This document shows positions 16,726 through 25,320 of a DNA stretch of 64,000 nt, piece after piece. The notes under the pieces were generated by a model. The model made no database searches. It was not told the origin of the DNA and was given only the letters and a program-made list of their open reading frames with translations. Position 1 is the stretch's first letter, and the number at the start of each line of letters is the position of its first letter. Source of the stretch: JAAZHD01 sp012510895 (lineage in GTDB: Bacteria; Bacillota; Clostridia; Caldicoprobacterales; DTU083); assembly GCA_050951465.1 (NCBI GenBank), contig JBMNJC010000021.1:1-64000 (forward strand), given 5' to 3'. Position numbers and translations under genes: made by a program.

Positions 16726-17472
16726 CTATTTCATAACTACGGAATATTTTTCACGCAGCCGTTTGCTTTCTTCCACATATTTTTTATTTTGCTTGCTGCC
16801 CATCAGGATATTGCGGATTTCTCCCTCTACCTCTTCAAAATCCTTAAAGCCCGGCGCCTTTCTGTCTACCAGCTTTATTATATGATAACCAAACTGGGTT
16901 TTAACCGGGCGGCTGACATCATTTACCTTAAGAGCAAAAGCCGCTTCTTCAAACTCAGGCACCATCTGGCCGCGGCTGAAGTAACCCAAATCGCCGCCGA
17001 CGGATGCAGAAGGACAGGTGGAATACTTCTTTGCAGCCTCTTCAAAGAACAGGCCCTTCTTCACATCCCAGCATATCTGCTCTGCCTTTGCCGCATCTTC
17101 AACCAGAATATGCTTGGCCCTGATGGATTCACGGGATCTGAAGTTATGCTTATGAGCATTGTAATAGTTAAGGGCTTCCTCTCTGGTTACCTCAATGTCT
17201 TCCATCATCTTCCGCAGCCCGTATTGCTTTAAAAGCTCTGCCTTCATAATCTCCAGTTCAGTCAGGTATCCCGGATCCTGATCCAGGTTATTCTCTTTTG
17301 CGTCCAGGTAAATCAATTCCTGGGTGATTACCTCGTTCAACAGGGTTCTTCTGCCCTGAGGAGTATTGAATTGTTCCACTCTTTGCGGCCCTAAGCCGGC
17401 AAGTAAACGGTCTATGTGCTCTTCAGTAATCTCTCTGCCGTCAACCGTTGCTAATACTTTCTTATTTGACAT
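16726..17472 (-). CDS. cytosolic parvulin-type peptidyl-prolyl isomerase
   Basis: A 248-residue protein with a SurA/PrsA-like N-terminal helical region (residues 5-110) and a parvulin domain at about 118-210 (RAKHILVED, FEEAAKKYSTCPSASVGGDLGYFSRGQMVPEFEEAAF, VKTQFGYHIIKL). ATG 17472 has AGGAG 7 nt upstream; the frame opens at 17508 without one. There is no signal peptide or lipobox, so unlike PrsA it should act in the cytoplasm, perhaps on newly made proteins. It is a single gene with its own terminator. Confidence 0.88.
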   Translation of the reverse strand: MSNKKVLATVDGREITEEHIDRLLAGLGPQRVEQFNTPQGRRTLLNEVITQELIYLDAKENNLDQDPGYLTELEIMKAELLKQYGLRKMMEDIEVTREEALNYYNAHKHNFRSRESIRAKHILVEDAAKAEQICWDVKKGLFFEEAAKKYSTCPSASVGGDLGYFSRGQMVPEFEEAAFALKVNDVSRPVKTQFGYHIIKLVDRKAPGFKDFEEVEGEIRNILMGSKQNKKYVEESKRLREKYSVVMK

Positions 17473-17582
17473 ATTAAAGCTCCTCTGCAATATTATGCTC
17501 TTAATCATAACAAAAACTCGCCGGCTTGTCTAAGGTTTTAAGCAATTATTTTAAAAATCATATGAATTTTATGAAAATCCTG

Positions 17583-18143
17583 TCAGTTGCTTTTTAAACC
17601 TATACTGCTCATGGCAGGAAGTATTTTTGCGCTGGTTGCAGAAACAATGATAACTTTTATCATATCAAACAGGATAAAAGGCGCAACACCCCAGGCAAGG
17701 GCTGTTTTAAATGTTATTTCACTGCCCGGCACAGCTAAATAATTGGTAATAAGATAAAGATACACAGTCCCTGTTACGTAAGTAGACAATAATCCCAGAG
17801 ATACAGCCGTAAAAATTCTGATAAATCCGTGTTTGGATGACTTTTCCACAATAAATCCGATGATGGCTGCACATGCCACGAAACCCAATAAAAAGCCAAA
17901 GCTGGGCTGCAGCACATAGCCGAGCCCCCCGCCTTTGGCAAACACGGGCAGCCCGCTGAGGCCGACAGCCAGATAAAGGGCTTGCGATATCATGCCGTTT
18001 TTCCATCCCAGCAAAACACCTGCGTAAGCGCAAAAAAGGAATTGCAGGGAAAAGGGAACCGTTGGAGTGGGTATGTTCAAAAAACCTCCTATAGCCGTTA
18101 ATGCCGCAAAAAGTGCAATTAATACCAAATCCTTTGTCTTCAT
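17583..18143 (-). CDS. bioY: biotin transporter BioY (ECF S-component)
   Basis: A 186-residue membrane protein with BioY signatures: LIALFAALTAIGGFLNIPTPTVPFSLQ at the N-terminus, VGLSGLPVFAKGGGLGYVLQPSFGFLLGF, and FILFDMIKVIIVS. Six membrane helices are expected. It binds biotin and works with the shared ECF module (EcfA1/A2/T), which is not encoded here. A BirA-like operator sits over its putative promoter at 18222-18275, consistent with repression by biotin. Confidence 0.94.
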   Translation of the reverse strand: MKTKDLVLIALFAALTAIGGFLNIPTPTVPFSLQFLFCAYAGVLLGWKNGMISQALYLAVGLSGLPVFAKGGGLGYVLQPSFGFLLGFVACAAIIGFIVEKSSKHGFIRIFTAVSLGLLSTYVTGTVYLYLITNYLAVPGSEITFKTALAWGVAPFILFDMIKVIIVSATSAKILPAMSSIGLKSN

Positions 18144-18221
18144 TTCAGTGCTCCTTTATTTTCTATTCACTCTTAATGCATTTCCATAAATTCTGCCGGA
18201 TCAGGCAAAACAAGCTTTTTA

Positions 18222-18275
18222 ATTTTAAAACAGGACTGAGATATTGTCAACTTTTATTATTTTCTAGTTGACAAT
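18222..18275 (-). promoter_or_regulatory. bioY promoter overlapped by a BirA-like operator
   Basis: ATTGTCAACT (18243-18252) and AGTTGACAAT (18266-18275) form a perfect inverted repeat with a 13-nt centre, close to BirA sites (TTGTxAAC, about 15 nt, GTTxACAA). On the minus strand TTGACA (18250-18245) and TAAAAT (18227-18222) are 17 nt apart, so the operator covers the -35. The remainder of the 318-nt gap 18144-18461 holds only a doubtful short frame at 18341-18406. Confidence 0.72.
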
Positions 18276-18461
18276 CAGGCGGCCATTGGAATGAACTAAG
18301 ATATGTTCATGAAGAAAAAATTGCGAAAGGAGAGAATTAATTGTCTGACGCAATTGACAGCCCATTTACGGATTGTTATTGTATAAATAACGGTTTCTTC
18401 AGATGAATTTACTAAGTCATTTGGCTGAAGCTGCAGAAATAAAAAGATTGAAGGTTTTCAA

Positions 18462-19628
18462 ATGAACAAAGGCATATTGAATTCTGTCAGCTATCTGGGG
18501 TATTTTTTTGTGGGTCTGGTAACAATAATCCTGTCTCCCACCCTTCCCTTTATGATCCAGGATTTTAACATAAGCCTGGCTATAGCAGGCGCGGTTTTTA
18601 CTTCCAGATCAATCGGATCCTTTTTTGGCGTTCTGCTGGGCGGAATTCTTTCTGACGTTTTAGGAAGAAAACCCCTTATTGTTCTGGGCAGCCTTATTCA
18701 GGGAATAGCCCTGGCCGCAACAGCTTTAACCAAAAGCTGGTCTTTTGTATTATTGTTTCTCTTTATAAACGGGATGGCAGGAGGTTCCCTGAGCACATCC
18801 CTGAATGCTCTTATTGCAGAATTGAATGCTGAGCGGCGGGGTGCAGCCCTGAACGCCCTTCACGGAATTTACGGACTGGGTTCTTTGATCGGCCCCTTGC
18901 TTATAGGCCTTATCTTAACCTGGCAGTTTGGATGGCGGGCTGTATATTACGGAGCCGCCGCTTTATGGATTTTGTTTATGATACTCATTATGGCTTCCCC
19001 CTTCCCCAAAACTAAGAAGGAAGCCGAGACAAGCGGCAGTAGCAAGATAGAACTCAGAGCATTTCTGCTTAATCCTGTTTTCCTTCTGCTGTTTTTTGTA
19101 AGTTTCATATATAACGGTTCCGCCCACAGCCTGGTAGGATGGATCAATACCTATATGAATCAGCTGGAATACTCAGCCTTCCTGGGATCCAGCATGCTTA
19201 CGATTTTTTATCTGGGCCTTACTATAGGCAGGTTTCTGTGCAGTGCCTGGTCTGACAGAATCGGCTATTCACGCATAATCCTGTATTGCACTGTCGGCAG
19301 TCTTGCTTTCTACCCTGCAGCCATTTACTCAGGCCATCCTCTCCTGATTGCCATAGGCGTATTCCTATCCGGCTTATTTCTCTCCGGGCTGCATCCTACA
19401 GGACTGGCCTATGCCAATAAGCTCTTTCCTGATTCCGCAGGGACCGCAACGGGAATACTTTCTGCAGCCATGTCGCTGGGAGCCGGAATTGTGCCCTGGC
19501 TGGCAGGAATAATAGCAGACAAATCCGGATTCCGGGCAGGTCTCGGCCTGGGTCTTGCATTGCTGATAGTTCTCATGGTTGTGGCAGTTTCCCTTAAGCG
19601 CATGGATGAAAGCCGGAAGGAAATATAA
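18462..19628 (+). CDS. major facilitator superfamily transporter
   Basis: A 388-residue protein with 12 predicted membrane helices. The MFS loop 2-3 signature is visible as GGILSDVLGRKPLIV (about residues 61-75), and a repeat-like motif GRFLCSAWSDRIGYSRI occurs in the second half. The layout resembles sugar or drug transporters such as the FucP/YfkF-type groups; the substrate is not deducible. ATG 18462 follows AAGG by 8 nt. It is transcribed divergently from bioY and precedes the aldolase gene, but no shared role is evident. Confidence 0.8.
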   Translation: MNKGILNSVSYLGYFFVGLVTIILSPTLPFMIQDFNISLAIAGAVFTSRSIGSFFGVLLGGILSDVLGRKPLIVLGSLIQGIALAATALTKSWSFVLLFLFINGMAGGSLSTSLNALIAELNAERRGAALNALHGIYGLGSLIGPLLIGLILTWQFGWRAVYYGAAALWILFMILIMASPFPKTKKEAETSGSSKIELRAFLLNPVFLLLFFVSFIYNGSAHSLVGWINTYMNQLEYSAFLGSSMLTIFYLGLTIGRFLCSAWSDRIGYSRIILYCTVGSLAFYPAAIYSGHPLLIAIGVFLSGLFLSGLHPTGLAYANKLFPDSAGTATGILSAAMSLGAGIVPWLAGIIADKSGFRAGLGLGLALLIVLMVVAVSLKRMDESRKEI

Positions 19629-19629
19629 C

Positions 19630-19659
19630 TTGCATTTTTGCATTTGTTTCTGATACAAT
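19630..19659 (+). promoter_or_regulatory. putative sigma-A promoter of fba
   Basis: TTGCAT (19630-19635) and TACAAT (19654-19659) with an 18-nt spacer, 77 nt upstream of the aldolase start. Confidence 0.5.
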
Positions 19660-19735
19660 GAAGTATGATAAAAAAACTACATACTGACTAACAAATACCA
19701 ACTAATGTTAAAATAAACAAAGGAGTGATTCTATA

Positions 19736-20665
19736 ATGCCTCTCGTAACATCTACGGAAATGTTCAAAAAAGCTTATGAGGGCGGTTATGCCATCGGAGC
19801 ATTCAACGTCAATAATATGGAAATTATCCAGGGAATCACAGAAGCTGCAAAGGAAGAAAATGCACCCTTGATTCTGCAGGTTTCTGCCGGAGCCAGAAAA
19901 TACGCAAGCCATACATATCTGATGAAATTGGTGGAAGCAGCCGAAATAGAAACAGGGCTCCCCATAGTACTTCACCTGGACCATGGTGAAGACTTTGAGA
20001 TTTGTAAAGCATGTATAGATGGCGGCTTCACCTCTGTTATGATAGATGGTTCCAAATATCCTTTCGAAGAAAACATCAGACTTACCAAGCAGGTAGTAGA
20101 TTATGCCCATGATAGAGGAGTAGTTGTAGAAGGTGAATTAGGACGTCTGGCAGGCATTGAAGATAATATCAACGTAAGCGAAGGAGATGCCATGTTTACA
20201 AGACCGGAAGAAGTACAGGAATTTGTGGAAAGGACCGGCGTTGATTCCCTTGCCATAGCTATCGGAACCAGCCACGGTGCTTACAAATTCAAGGGCGAAC
20301 CAAGGCTGCGCTTTGACATTCTTGAAGAAATCGGAAAGCTCCTGCCCGGCTTCCCCATTGTTCTTCATGGTGCCTCTTCTGTAGTTCCGGAATTTGTAGA
20401 AACAATTAATAAGTACGGCGGTGACATGCCCGGTGCACAGGGCGTTCCGGAAGAAATGCTGAGAAAAGCTGCTTCAATGGCTGTATGCAAAATCAATATC
20501 GACTCCGATATCCGTCTTGCAATGACCGCAAGCATCAGAAAGCACTTTGCTGAAAACCCCGGAGACTTCGACCCCAGAAAGTATCTCGGACCTGCAAGAG
20601 CAGCCATTAAAGAATTGGTACGGCATAAGATAGTTAACGTATTAGGATGCAACAACAAAGCATAA
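19736..20665 (+). CDS. fba: class II fructose-bisphosphate aldolase
   Basis: A 309-residue zinc-dependent aldolase. Recognised segments: AFNVNNMEIIQGI, LHLDHGEDFEICKACIDGGF (first zinc histidine and catalytic aspartate), VEGELGRLAGIED, IGTSHGAYKF (second zinc histidine), IVLHGASSV (third histidine) and CKINIDSDIRLAM (phosphate site). It cleaves fructose 1,6-bisphosphate in glycolysis. The start has AAAGGAGTG 10 nt upstream. It is a single transcription unit closed by a strong terminator. Confidence 0.95.
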   Translation: MPLVTSTEMFKKAYEGGYAIGAFNVNNMEIIQGITEAAKEENAPLILQVSAGARKYASHTYLMKLVEAAEIETGLPIVLHLDHGEDFEICKACIDGGFTSVMIDGSKYPFEENIRLTKQVVDYAHDRGVVVEGELGRLAGIEDNINVSEGDAMFTRPEEVQEFVERTGVDSLAIAIGTSHGAYKFKGEPRLRFDILEEIGKLLPGFPIVLHGASSVVPEFVETINKYGGDMPGAQGVPEEMLRKAASMAVCKINIDSDIRLAMTASIRKHFAENPGDFDPRKYLGPARAAIKELVRHKIVNVLGCNNKA

Positions 20666-20704
20666 AATTAATTGTTATTTGATTTAACTCAGAGAATCTT
20701 AAAT

Positions 20705-20740
20705 AAAAGACGTTTGTTTCGTAAACAAACGTCTTTTTTT
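20705..20740. terminator. bidirectional terminator between fba and ltaE
   Basis: AAAAGACGTTTGTTT pairs perfectly with AAACAAACGTCTTTT around a 3-nt loop and is followed by T residues on both strands. It ends fba on plus and can end the convergent threonine aldolase gene on minus. Confidence 0.9.
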
Positions 20741-20768
20741 ATCGGTTCTTATAGATTCGTTTTTATAA

Positions 20769-21812
20769 TTAAGCCTGCCGCAGGCATGCTTTTCTTACCG
20801 TTTCCGCAAACTGCCTTACATCTTCTTCATCCGTATCGAAGGAGGTCATCCATCTGTATTCGCCTTTCTCCTCATTCCAGGGATAGAAGAAGTAATTTTC
20901 CAGCAGCCTTTCTGCCGCATCCTTTGGCATTGATACAAATACTCCGTTTGACTGGACAGGCTGGGTGATGGCAATTTCCGGAATTCCCTCAACTTCCTTT
21001 GCCAGAAGTCTGGCCATAGCATTTGCTTTTTGTGCATTGCGAAGCCAAAGGTCATCGGTCAGCAAAGCTTCAAATTGTACTGCAATATAACGCATTTTGG
21101 ATGCCAGCTGCATGCCCTGCTTCCTGATATATTTATAGTTTTCTGACAGCGTTCTATTGAAAAACACTACAGCTTCCCCGAACATCAAACCGTTCTTGGT
21201 GCCGCCGAAGGACAGAACATCTATTCCGGCATCCGCCGTTATTGATTTAAGATCCACATTCAGATAGGCAGCTGCATTTGCTATTCTGGCCCCGTCAACA
21301 TGCACTGTCAGGTTCCTGGAATGGGCATAGTCAACCAGGGTCTTCAGCTCATCTATTGAATATACAGTTCCCATCTCGGTGCTTTGGGTAATGGAAACTA
21401 CACCCGGCTGGGTATGATGCTGGCCGCCTCTGACCGCAAGCAAGGGCTCGATGTCTTCCGGACGCAGTTTGCCGTCAGCTGTCTCAACCGGTATCAGCCT
21501 GCAGCCGATGAAGCGTTCCGCTGCACCGCATTCATCCACCTGTATATGGGCAGACTCTGCACAAATAATTCCCTGATGGGGCATGGTCATCGCAGCCAGT
21601 CCGGTTACATTGGCACCGGTTCCGTTAAAAACAAAGAATACTTCTATATCCTCACCAAATATTTCTTTAAAACGTTTTATGGCAGATTCAGTATAGGAAT
21701 CATCCCCGTAAGCCACAACATGGCCAACATTGGCCGACTGCAAAGCCTCCATTATTTTGGGATGTACCATGGTATTGTTATCGCTGGCAAAGCTTTTCTT
21801 ATATTCAATCAT
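20769..21812 (-). CDS. ltaE: low-specificity L-threonine aldolase
   Basis: A 347-residue PLP enzyme of the beta-eliminating lyase/threonine aldolase family. Visible: SFASDNNTMVHP start, VFNGTGANVTGL (phosphate-binding region), AESAHIQVDECGA, TQSTEMGTVYS, VHVDGARIANAA (aspartate contacting the PLP ring nitrogen) and SFGGTKNGLMFGEA with the Schiff-base lysine. It splits threonine or allo-threonine to glycine and acetaldehyde. It lies 38 nt downstream of a PHP-domain gene. Confidence 0.9.
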   Translation of the reverse strand: MIEYKKSFASDNNTMVHPKIMEALQSANVGHVVAYGDDSYTESAIKRFKEIFGEDIEVFFVFNGTGANVTGLAAMTMPHQGIICAESAHIQVDECGAAERFIGCRLIPVETADGKLRPEDIEPLLAVRGGQHHTQPGVVSITQSTEMGTVYSIDELKTLVDYAHSRNLTVHVDGARIANAAAYLNVDLKSITADAGIDVLSFGGTKNGLMFGEAVVFFNRTLSENYKYIRKQGMQLASKMRYIAVQFEALLTDDLWLRNAQKANAMARLLAKEVEGIPEIAITQPVQSNGVFVSMPKDAAERLLENYFFYPWNEEKGEYRWMTSFDTDEEDVRQFAETVRKACLRQA

Positions 21813-21850
21813 AGATATACCCCATTTCTGATTCTTCAGCCTTTAATCCC

Positions 21851-22528
21851 TCAGCCGTTAATTCTTAACATCAGATCAATCGGATAATTTTCCCGGTATA
21901 ACCTTACAATGTCCTGTCCTGATGAAATGCGCTTTGTAATCAGAATGCCCCCCCGGCCTGCATCTTGCGTCCTGTGGGCATCTGTGCCGGCAGACAAGTA
22001 TAACCCGTTTTCAATACCGTATGCAAAGGCCTTTTCGTTATAGTTTGCCTGGCGGGGATGGCCGTTAAAGACCTCTACTCCGTCTAACAGGGCGGCATCC
22101 GCCGGTTCAAGATTGTCCCTGAAAGGATGAGCCTGGAATATTAGTATATTATGATTCCTAAACTTTTCACGAAAAGATGCCAGGGTATAGCGGTTAAGAT
22201 AGGGGTTATCATAAACAAAGTCTTCATCAATACCAAATATCAGATAGTCTCTCCAGGAGTCATCGAAACGCAGTTCCATTCCAAGAATGATATCCATTCC
22301 CAGCTTCTGTCCTTCTTCCTTTGCAATCCTATAACCATTCAGGTAATATTCCGCTGCTTCTTCCCAGATTCCAAACTTCTCAGTTAAACCATTAAAATAA
22401 TGGTCTGTTATAAAAATACCCTGAAAACCCGCTTCATGATAAAGCCTTACCACCTCTGCTGCCGGAACCTTGCCGCAGGGGCTGACCTCATTTGTATGAA
22501 CGTGGGTATCATATCTGTAATACTGCAA
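21851..22528 (-). CDS. PHP-domain metal-dependent phosphoesterase
   Basis: A 225-residue PHP-fold protein beginning YDTHVHTNEVSPCG, with ITDHYFNG (about residue 40), GMELRFDD (about 80), FQAHPFRD (about 131) and SAGTDAHR near 178-185, covering the metal-binding motifs of the family. The start is TTG, with GAGGTAA 9 nt upstream. The substrate is unknown (histidinol phosphate-, nucleotide- or phosphoprotein-type activities all occur). It may be co-transcribed with ltaE. Confidence 0.78.
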   Translation of the reverse strand: MQYYRYDTHVHTNEVSPCGKVPAAEVVRLYHEAGFQGIFITDHYFNGLTEKFGIWEEAAEYYLNGYRIAKEEGQKLGMDIILGMELRFDDSWRDYLIFGIDEDFVYDNPYLNRYTLASFREKFRNHNILIFQAHPFRDNLEPADAALLDGVEVFNGHPRQANYNEKAFAYGIENGLYLSAGTDAHRTQDAGRGGILITKRISSGQDIVRLYRENYPIDLMLRING

Positions 22529-22697
22529 TTTTTGTTACCTCTTTTCATTAACACTTAATTCATTTGCATTATTTAACTGCATTAATGAATTTGTCATTCA
22601 TGCCTGATCAAAAGCTGCACAACACTATAATTATAACATACAAAGGGCATCTGTTCACCTTCATATATTTTCATTTATACCGTGGATAAACAAAGAA

Positions 22698-22729
22698 AAC
22701 CATCCGGTATGAACTGTTCCCGGATGGTT
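22698..22729 (-). terminator. terminator after the Gfo/Idh/MocA gene
   Basis: On the minus strand AACCATCCG and CGGATGGTT pair around a 14-nt loop, followed by TTCTTTG, just after the stop at 22744. Confidence 0.7.
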
Positions 22730-22743
22730 GACCATAATTTCTC

Positions 22744-23811
22744 TTATTTATCGAAATTTATCATAACCGGCTGACCGGTTTCCATTGACTTGTTGCATGC
22801 CAGGGTAAATTCCAGAGACTTTACTGCATCTGCATAGGGGGAGCGAATCCTGGAACCGTCCCCGGTCAATACTGCATCAATAAAGGTGCGGTCACACATG
22901 ATACCGGCTTTGCCCTCATCCTTGTATACAATTTCTCCGGATCCTGAATCAGCAAAGCCGCCGTCGTTTTTAATGACAAAGCCTTCTTTTTCTTCCTTCT
23001 TGTCCTCCTCAGCAGGCCTGTCACCATAGCCGTATAATTTAAGATCTCTCAATATGCGGAGTTCTGCCCTTGCATCCCGGGCGCTGAATACGATTTTGCT
23101 GTCAAATGCATCTCCGCTTGTAGCATAGAGTCCTGTAGAAATTGCAGCCAGAGCACCGCTGCGGAATTTTACTACTGTTGCAGATACATCATCTGTATCA
23201 TAACCTTCAATCTCGGTTATAAAACCTCTGGCTCCCAAGGTAAACACCATTTCTGGTTCATCAAATACATAGCGGATTATATCATATTGATGGATGGTCT
23301 GTTCTACTATCTGCCCTCCCGACAAGGATTTTACCTTAAACCAGGGGGTGCCCGGAACTCCGCCGAAACGGGTTGCATCCACGAATACGATCTGCTTGTC
23401 ATTAATAAACTGTTTATTGGGCCCTACCAGATTGCTGTAGCGGCATTGGAAGCCTACAGCTGTAATAAGTCCGGCTTTTTCAACCTCGTCCCGGATTCTT
23501 CTGGCCAGATCCAGATCCAGAGCGACGGGTTTTTCAGCAAAAAACGGAATGCCTCTTTTAATGGCTTCAAATTCAATATCTCCATGCTCTGTCGGCGGAA
23601 CGCAGATAAAGATCATATCCGGCTTTACTTCATCATACATTTCCCTGAAGTCAGTATAGGCCTTTCCGCTTCCGGCCTTTTTGACAAAGTCCTCTGCCCG
23701 TTCCGGAATTATGTCGCAAAAGCCTGCCAGTTCAATATCATCAAATTGCAGGAAGTGGTTAAGATGATACCCGCCGATTCCTCCGCATCCAATCATTGCA
23801 AGTTTTTTCAT
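22744..23811 (-). CDS. Gfo/Idh/MocA family oxidoreductase
   Basis: A 355-residue NAD(P)-dependent sugar dehydrogenase-like protein. The N-terminal Rossmann motif is MIGCGGIGGYHL; then FICVPPTEHGD and FAEKPVALDLDLARR (the catalytic EKP lysine motif) follow, and the C-terminal domain contains GQIVEQTIHQYDIIRYVF. The substrate is a sugar or cyclitol that cannot be named. Its ATG overlaps the TGA of the preceding TIM-barrel isomerase gene (ATGA), so the two are translationally coupled and probably act in one carbohydrate pathway. Confidence 0.87.
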   Translation of the reverse strand: MKKLAMIGCGGIGGYHLNHFLQFDDIELAGFCDIIPERAEDFVKKAGSGKAYTDFREMYDEVKPDMIFICVPPTEHGDIEFEAIKRGIPFFAEKPVALDLDLARRIRDEVEKAGLITAVGFQCRYSNLVGPNKQFINDKQIVFVDATRFGGVPGTPWFKVKSLSGGQIVEQTIHQYDIIRYVFDEPEMVFTLGARGFITEIEGYDTDDVSATVVKFRSGALAAISTGLYATSGDAFDSKIVFSARDARAELRILRDLKLYGYGDRPAEEDKKEEKEGFVIKNDGGFADSGSGEIVYKDEGKAGIMCDRTFIDAVLTGDGSRIRSPYADAVKSLEFTLACNKSMETGQPVMINFDK

Positions 23812-24656
23812 TTTATATCTTCCCCTTCATATTTTAATATAATATCCAAAGCTTTGGATGTTATTGTATAAAGGTAATCAGGGCAGTGGGGCATTATGCC
23901 CAGCTCGGCTGTGAGAAACCCGTTAAATCCGGCCTTCTTAAGTGCAGGGATCACCTTTTCCCAGCGGACATCTCCTTCCAGCAGATTCACGAAACTTCCT
24001 CCGCGGTTAAGCCCGCCTGAACGTTTAAAGTCCTTGACATGAATTTTGCATATGCGCTTATCCAAAATTTCAATCCAGTATTCCGCATCTGAAAAAGCAA
24101 TAACATTTCCTACATCAAAATAAGCGCCGATATATGCACAATCCAGCTGATCGATATAATCCCTCATAAAAAATGGAGATGTAAAAAATCCGTTCCAGAC
24201 ATTTTCCAAACCAACATGGATTTTTGCATCCTCGATTTCCGGTTTTAGTTCTTCCAGGGTTTTAAACGAAACTTCACATGCTTCCAACAAAGAAACCGTT
24301 TCTGACATGCCGCCGGGAACCGTCAGAATTCCGTCTGCCCCCAAAGCTGCTGCACATTCAATTTGCTTGCGGATCAGGTTCTTTGCGAACTCCCTGTCAT
24401 CTTTATTTTTGGAGCTCAGCTTGCCTGCTGTTAATGAAGTGGAAATGCTGCAGACTTTCAGGTTGTATTTTTCAATCAGATCGTTTATCTTGTTAATTGT
24501 TTCCTTGCCTGTGTTCATTGTCAGTGAATGGGCAGAACTGCCTTCTGCATCCACATTAAGCTCAATGCCGTCGAAACCGGCGGCAGAGATCTGACGGAAC
24601 ATCTCTTCAAAGGAAACATCACCGGGAACGGACCAGGCATTTATAGCTTTTTTCAT
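23808..24656 (-). CDS. sugar phosphate isomerase/epimerase (xylose-isomerase-like TIM barrel)
   Basis: From ATG 24656 (AAGGAG 8 nt upstream; the frame itself opens at 24683 inside pcm) the product is 282 residues. The AP-endonuclease-2/xylose-isomerase-like barrel shows FDGIELNVDAEG, VGLENVWNGF (metal glutamate), GAYFDVGNVIAF (metal aspartate), CKIHVKDFKR and a C-terminal GFLTAELG. This family includes IolE/IolI-, tagatose epimerase- and hydroxypyruvate isomerase-like enzymes. It overlaps pcm by a few bases upstream and the Gfo/Idh gene downstream. Confidence 0.83.
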   Translation of the reverse strand: MKKAINAWSVPGDVSFEEMFRQISAAGFDGIELNVDAEGSSAHSLTMNTGKETINKINDLIEKYNLKVCSISTSLTAGKLSSKNKDDREFAKNLIRKQIECAAALGADGILTVPGGMSETVSLLEACEVSFKTLEELKPEIEDAKIHVGLENVWNGFFTSPFFMRDYIDQLDCAYIGAYFDVGNVIAFSDAEYWIEILDKRICKIHVKDFKRSGGLNRGGSFVNLLEGDVRWEKVIPALKKAGFNGFLTAELGIMPHCPDYLYTITSKALDIILKYEGEDIK

Positions 24657-24660
24657 AATA

Positions 24661-25293
24661 CTACTCCTTTCCTTCCATGCCATCCTTTGGCTCTTTTGCT
24701 ACCATGGGTACAAATCTGACATACTGCATGTCCTTTTCTATGATTCTGTCATTTTCCTTAATTATTAACTTCAGGATCTGGGTCTGGTTTTCATCACCCA
24801 CCGGCACTACCATACGGCCGCTTATAGCCAGCTGTTCCAATAGAATGCCGGGAATTTCAGGCGGCGCTGCCGTGACTATAATCCTGTCAAAGGGTGCATA
24901 TTCTTCCCAGCCTTCATAACCGCTGCCCAGTTTATACATCACATTGTCCATGCCAAGCCTGCCCAGCAGCTTTTTAGCCTTTAGATGAAGCTCTTCAATA
25001 ATTTCAATGGTATATACTTCACGGGCAAGCCTGGCCAGCAGTGCAGTCTGGTATCCTGAACCCGTCCCAATTTCCAGCACTTTTTCTTTCCCTGTCAGTT
25101 CCAGAAGCTGTGTCATGTAAGCAACCAGGGACGGCTGTGATATGGTTTGTCCGCAGCCAATAGGCAGAGGACTGTCTATATAGGCAATGTCTTTTAGCCA
25201 CTCGGGCACAAATAATTCTCTCGGGATTGAATTAACAGCCTCCAGAACTTTTTTATCCTTAATATTGTAAAAAATGCTGCCGGGAAATTTCAT
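24661..25293 (-). CDS. pcm: protein-L-isoaspartate O-methyltransferase
   Basis: A 210-residue SAM-dependent repair enzyme. PCMT motifs are plain: IPRELFVPEW, the GCGQTISQPSLVAYMTQLL segment, motif I VLEIGTGSGYQTALLA, DRIIVTAAPPEIP and GRMVVPVG. It methylates L-isoaspartyl residues in aged proteins. It sits between two sugar-isomerase genes, overlapping the next start, an arrangement with no obvious functional logic beyond co-transcription. Confidence 0.93.
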   Translation of the reverse strand: MKFPGSIFYNIKDKKVLEAVNSIPRELFVPEWLKDIAYIDSPLPIGCGQTISQPSLVAYMTQLLELTGKEKVLEIGTGSGYQTALLARLAREVYTIEIIEELHLKAKKLLGRLGMDNVMYKLGSGYEGWEEYAPFDRIIVTAAPPEIPGILLEQLAISGRMVVPVGDENQTQILKLIIKENDRIIEKDMQYVRFVPMVAKEPKDGMEGKE

Positions 25294-25320
25294 TTATATC
25301 ACCTGCAAAATGCCGTGATA

